A DNA stretch of 64,000 nt from Ligustrum vulgare. Its lineage: Eukaryota; Streptophyta; Magnoliopsida; Lamiales; Oleaceae. The notes below the pieces were generated by a model. That model searched no databases and was not told the origin of the DNA. It saw nothing but the letters and a program-made list of their open reading frames with translations. The stretch is taken from the NCBI GenBank assembly GCA_963555705.1, contig OY743179.1, forward strand, positions 17,926,692-17,990,691, in the 5' to 3' direction. This document shows, one piece after another, positions 59,038 through 64,000 of the stretch. A program made the translations under genes and the position numbers. Positions within the stretch are counted from its first letter, which is position 1. Every line of letters starts with the position of its first letter.

Positions 59038-59041
59038 AAAA

Positions 59042-59221
59042 CTAGTAAATCATCCCGTGCGATGCACGGGAAGAAACGTCTAAATAAAAATAATCATATT
59101 CGAAATTAAATAAATCCTTAAACAAAATAAATAACATTCACAAATAAAATATAAGTTCATCATTTATTAGTTTCATGTATAAATATCAATATTTTGATCA
59201 TTGACAATGAAAAACAACATG

Positions 59222-59254
<33 letters not shown>

Positions 59255-61473
59255 TTCGAGGTTGACAAAAATATTACATCAAATTTATGATATTTTAGGT
59301 TTTCAATTATTTTCTGATTGAAATTATAATTTAGTATTGATCATCTCAATTTTTAGTCAAGTAAATTGGGAGACAATTTATATATTATTGTGAAAAAATG
59401 TCATAAAATTTGAATTAAAATATAGCAAAGAATATCTTGGTATGGTTAATTACTTTTTGAAATTTTAAAATTAACAGTTAGGACAAAAACCATTAATAAC
59501 TATATTATTTCAAACAATATAGATAAACATGTTAACCGTTAATGTTAAAAAATGTGATATGAGACTTTTTGGAATAAAAAATTAATTAAGAATTGAATGT
59601 AATTGTCATTGAAATAATTTTGATAAATAATGCAATATAGGAAAGAGTTTTAATATGTATATGTAATAAATAACTTAAAAATAGATTTAGTTATAAAAAT
59701 TTCAATACAACGTGATTTATAAAAATACAAATGTGTATAAATTTTAGATATAATTTTAATTGAGAATTTGACATTGGATCTGTACGACTGAACCAAATAT
59801 TTATCCATAAAATTAAGACCAATAAAATATCACAATTATTATAAGAAATTAATTACGTATTAAATGTAATTATCTATAAAAATATTTAATAATTTAATAA
59901 TACGCTATAAAAAAGAGCTCCAATTTTTAGATGTACTAAATAACTAAAAATAAGATTATTTATAAAAAAAAACTATATGTATAATGTGATTTATAATTTA
60001 GTACTCCATTCGCCTCATAAAGATAGTTCTCTACTCATTTTCACACAGATTAAAGACAAAATGGAATATAAAATATTAATTTCACTCTTAAAAAATAAAA
60101 TAGACTATCTTTTTAAGACGGACAAAAAAGAAATAGTGGATTATCTTTGTAGAACAGAGAAAGTATTATCTAGTAATAAAATTTCGATATAATTTTTAAC
60201 TGAAAATTTTACTTTGAATTTGTATAACTGAACACAAATATTTATTTGTAAGATTGAAAACGTTAGAAGAACACTTTTTTTTTTTATGAAAATTGAGGTT
60301 TTGACACAAAAAAAAGTCAATTATAAATAAGTAAAATCAAACAAATTATCGTTCTTATATCATAAAAAATAAAAAACAACTTCTCGGTAAAAGCAAATTT
60401 TTAAAAAATAATAATTCTAGTTTCTTGTTTTTATTATTTTTTATACAATGTGATATACAATTTCATCAAATATATATACCGACCGATGAATAATATGTTT
60501 TTTATTCACTCAACGGCCAAAACCATTAACATATTTATCCAACCCAAAACTATTCTAAATAGCCCAACATTAGTTAACACATTGTAACCCCAATAGAGAA
60601 ATTTAGAACATAATATAAATAGACTATTAACATATCCTCTTATTAGTCCAAAATAATTTTGCATTCTATATTGTTTTCGAAGCTTTCTCTACAATATTAT
60701 TGTTTCAATATATATTTTTTTTTTCAGAAACCCAAATCTATATTCAACGACTCAAAATATCACAGGTCTTGAAGAAAAGAGTAGTGACAATCCTTTTTAC
60801 CTTTTCAAAAAATAATTTACGAATTTTTATTTTCAACTGGTTTGTAATATTAATAACTAATAAGCATTACCACCGCACCAGAAATTTTGAATCATAAAAC
60901 GTGATAAATAGAAGGTGGAGTGGAGCGATCATGTTAAACAGTATACATTTTTCAAAGAAATAACATTTTAATTGAATCTTTTATTATTATGTATATCTTC
61001 ATAATAATTATATATAACAGAAATAAAAGAGGTTGTATATAGAGAAATGGAAAAAAAAAAGGATATAAAAAACAAAAATGAATAATCAGATTTTGAAAAA
61101 CGGGAAAATAATGAAACAAATTTTGAAAAAGCGAAAAAGGAAAAAAAAAAGAAAAAAAATTTGGCTTTCTAGTGTAATTAGGCGGCGGAAAATAGAAGCC
61201 ATGTAAACACAATAAATATTGAAGACTGTAAGTAGACGTCAGCGATTTTGAAAATAATAAATAAATATTGAAGGCTCAACTATTTTTGAAGTGAGTTTTG
61301 AAGTTGATTATTGGATGGGGATATGAGTAGTGTGAACATGATAAATATTGAAATCCCCAAAAATTGAAAAAATAAATAAATAAAATATGCACATAGCACA
61401 AGAGCTTTGGAGGGAAACAGTGAAGTTGACTGAGGTTGACTCAGCTACTTTTATATATTATATAGAATATAGA
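59042..61473 (-). mobile_element. Non-autonomous Helitron, both ends visible
   Basis: On the minus strand the element starts A|TCTATATTCTATATAATAT (5' end at 61473) and ends with the hairpin CCCGTGCATCGCACGGG, eight bases, then CTAG|T at 59042. TC at the 5' end, a GC hairpin 8-10 bases before a CTAG 3' terminus, and insertion between A and T are the Helitron hallmarks. 2432 bp, AT-rich, no RepHel gene; it must have been moved by an autonomous relative. Contains a Stowaway-like MITE and (TAA)n at 59225-59253. Confidence 0.88.
60002..60165. mobile_element. Stowaway-like MITE inside the Helitron
   Basis: TACTCCATTCGCCTCATAAA at the left resembles the common TACTCCCTCCGTCCCATAAA end; the right end AAGATGA-like GATTATCTTTGTAGAACAG..GTA is its diverged inverse. 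TA borders. Small open frames in it are not genes. Confidence 0.6.
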
Positions 61474-63532
61474 TTCGAGGCGTTAGATTCACACCAAACT
61501 TCACCACCATCAATAGCTGTGCCAGTGCCTCTCTTGGCCAATTTTTGTGACTCATCGTCTGGACTGTAGCTCTCCCCCACACTAGAATTAATGTGCCTCA
61601 GACGTATGTCGTAATACTGGCGGTAGATTTCAAAGACGTTGAAGGAAGTGCCAAACGAGGAGTCCGCAGCTATTGGGATTTTTAGGGATCGGTAGATACG
61701 AGACCCTGTATTTATTTCATCGAGCGATGAACAAGAAATCCTATTATTACCTTAACTTCTATATCTTCTCTTTGTGAATACTGATGATGAATTATGCTAT
61801 TATTTTTCAATGATTTTGCAGATTCCATCAAAGGTTTGTATCATTTTACAACCAAAGCCATATATCCTTGAAGAACTCATCTACAATGGAGAATACAAAA
61901 TCTCTTGAAACATTAGAACCCTAGTCTTGGAACCAGGGGATAGGTCTTTTCAACCAGAAGCCATTAGAGATGCCAAAAAATTGATGTAATCTTGCTAGTA
62001 CTTCACATGGCTTCTCAACTATACAAGTTGGCAAAAACAAGCTAGCTCAATGAAAGATATCAGATAGAACCCGACCTTGTTCCCACTTCCCAGGAGTGTT
62101 AGGAAGGTGAAGAATGTGCATAGAGATACAAGTAAATTATTTAATATGTTGATCTTGTGAAAATATGTCGTGTGGAAAAGCTAATTTTATTTTGTTAGCC
62201 AATTGTCCTTAATTGTAACACCCCATATTGTATGTGTGGTTGTCATTACAAAAGAGATCCAAAATTGTATATTCATTATTGGTCGCCACATGGGGCATTG
62301 ATCTTTTGATTGTTGGAACGTCTCCGGCTTCCTATAATCTAATTGGAAAATATTTTGAATTTATTATTCGAATTCCTTTGTCAACGTATTGAGAACATAT
62401 TTGATAAATGATGAGTTTATGATTTCTTATTATGTATGTGTCAAATAGTCTCTGACACCTCCAAACATTTGATTATGTTAACATTCTATATTTAGTACGC
62501 AACATCAATGTAATTATTTCGAGATTGTGCAATGCCAATGGTAACAAAAACTATATCAGATATCAAAAGTTTCAGCGGGTCATTTCTTGAAATAAAAACT
62601 AGAAATCTAATAAACAATTCACAATAACTGAAGAAGACACAAACTAGTCGCAAGTAGCTAAGTACGGGACATCTCAGCAAAGTCATGCAAGTTCAGATCT
62701 TAAACCCGTTCTTAATACTAGTGAGTCCACCAATGAATTACTTGTTCAAAAAAAAAAAAAAAAAAAAATATCAACATTTGACAATATTTTGGGTATGAAT
62801 TATACATAGTATATTTGCATTGGCTTCTAAATCAGTAAATCTTGATCTTAGGAAGCCAAAAAAAACTAAAATCAATTAACATAGCTAGGAATAGCATCAG
62901 CATATTAAACATCAATATTAGCTAATAGCCATTAGTGGAATGGGTTCACAATTTTACTAACAAAAATCAATCTTAATTAGCACAAATGGTTTCAAAAAGA
63001 AAGAATTAGAAGAATTATGAAAGTGTAATTTTATTTCTACTACATTCAACGGTAATAAGTTAAACATGTGTGTAAACTACATTTGAAATTGATAACAAGT
63101 CATGGGCATAACCATTTCGACTCAGAAAGCTCTTTCAAATTGAACAATGAGATCTTAAGTATGAAGTAGCAAAAAAAAAAAAAAATCTTATGATATCCAT
63201 TGACACCCTATATAAGCACATCTATTCAAAAGGCGAAGGTTTCACTATACTGCAGAAGAAGAAAAAATGGTTTCCGTTATCTCGCAGTTCAACGAATATT
63301 TCATTTTTGATGTTGTATTTTGAATTTTTCATGGGTTTTCAAATGAGTGAAGATGAGGAATTGTTTAATGGTGGGTGGATTATTAGCTATTGTTTTCAAT
63401 TATCAAAAAAATAAGAGTAATTTATGGAGCAAGTAATTTTGGTTTACTTTTGTTTGTTGTCAAGTATTTATATTATATAAATTAACGTGTAATATTTTCT
63501 GAATTATTTTTATTTACGTAGGGATAAGTCAT
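61474..63532. other. Gene-free interval
   Basis: No domain-bearing ORF. 61480-62110 is less AT-rich than its surroundings and could be a decayed transcript or gene fragment, but nothing is recognised. TGTAACACCCCATATTGTAT at 62215 looks like another LTR start without a partner. A-tracts follow at 62749-62768 and 63172-63185. Confidence 0.4.
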
Positions 63533-63654
63533 TTTTTCCAGAAGGAATTTTAAAGATAAAATTTAATATTTAAGAAATTTGTTGTTTTAGTTCAAAAATT
63601 AGGTTTTTGTTAAAAATTATATAATTAGATTAGTAGTTAAATAGTTAAGGTCAT

Positions 63655-64000
63655 AACTATACAATTTATGGTCATATGTCACAAGTCACAATATTTAAAG
63701 GACAAATTATCAAATTTGCTAATCACGATTTATTTCTCGATCACAAAAATACAAATTTTATAGGTCACAATTTATTTTTCAGTCACAAATTATCAAATTA
63801 ATAGGTCACGACTCTCTTATCGGTCACAAGTCACAAATCTTATAGGCCACGCATCTTTCTAAGTCACAAATTCTAAAAATTTAGGTCACAACTTATTTTT
63901 CGATCACAATTTACAAATCTTGTAAGTCACAACTTATTTATGAGTTATAAATCTCAAAATTTGTAGGTCATAATTTTTTATCGATCACAAATCTCGATTT
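63655..64000. repeat. Minisatellite of GGTCACAAnTTATTTTTCGATCACAAATT
   Basis: About seven imperfect units of 45-55 bp run to the window edge (GGTCACAATTTATTTTTCAG, GGTCACGACTCTCTTATCGG, GGTCACAACTTATTTTTCGA, GGTCATAATTTTTTATCGA). The word GGTCACAA/TCACAAATT is shared with the minisatellite in the MULE-like element at 24.9-26.1 kb. The array probably continues outside the window. Confidence 0.85.

Noticed and set aside
1..64000. Bacterial-type features (operons, CRISPR, insertion sequences)
   Set aside because: Regular spacer-repeat arrays, ribosome-binding sites and dense ORFs are absent; introns and plant retroelements fix a plant nuclear origin. The tandem arrays seen lack unique spacers.
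1..64000. tRNA or rRNA genes
   Set aside because: No cloverleaf with a proper T-arm was spotted; GGTTCGATT strings near 34.9 and 35.9 kb belong to repeat ends. A covariance-model scan was not possible here.

Overview
This window is nuclear DNA of a flowering plant, most likely a eudicot. The evidence is two multi-exon genes with GT-AG introns, plant-specific protein families (an ATXR5/6-type H3K27 monomethyltransferase and a plant WDR44-like WD40 protein), very AT-rich intergenic DNA, and a dense mix of Ty1/copia and Ty3/gypsy LTR elements, Helitrons, MULE-, hAT- and Tourist-type elements. The species cannot be resolved from the sequence alone.

Layout. 0-7.4 kb is retroelement debris: a decayed copia pol with its 3' LTR, an LTR-like block carrying SalI-type palindromes, and a 1.79 kb minus-strand LTR with its tRNA primer site. 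7.4-9.6 kb holds MITEs, including a hAT-type copy with a perfect 8-bp target-site duplication (TSD). 9.9-13.6 kb holds gene 1, a seven-coding-exon WD40 protein on the minus strand. 13.8-24 kb is AT-rich DNA with many MITEs, a Helitron helicase remnant (17.6-18.05 kb), a remarkable array of short hairpins (18.9-19.6 kb), and an inverted pair of a 0.5 kb MITE. 24.1-27.0 kb is a MULE-like element carrying a minisatellite. 27-38.8 kb is mostly nested MITEs and hAT-like elements. 38,855-44,331 is a complete-ended gypsy element with perfect TSD, intact gag, deleted pol and an antisense ORF. 45.7-56.1 kb is gene 2, an ATXR6-type gene on the minus strand whose third intron holds a 7.4 kb copia element, itself hit by a Tourist-like element and by a solo LTR. 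57.6-59.04 kb is another LTR, 59,042-61,473 a non-autonomous Helitron with both ends visible, and the right edge is a minisatellite resembling the one in the MULE.

Most notable. The ATXR6 gene has three E2F-type sites upstream of the start, a PHD finger, a PCNA-binding (PIP) motif and a SET domain. A 5-bp tandem duplication just before the PIP box shifts the frame, and skipping that one exon would restore it. ATXR5/6 proteins help silence transposons, so a transposon-loaded, possibly broken copy is worth checking. The hairpin array, in which many stems differ in sequence but stay complementary, is the least explained structure in the window.

All coordinates come from reading the sequence by eye. 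Exon borders were set from GT/AG sites and phase consistency. Family names come from motif recognition, not searches.
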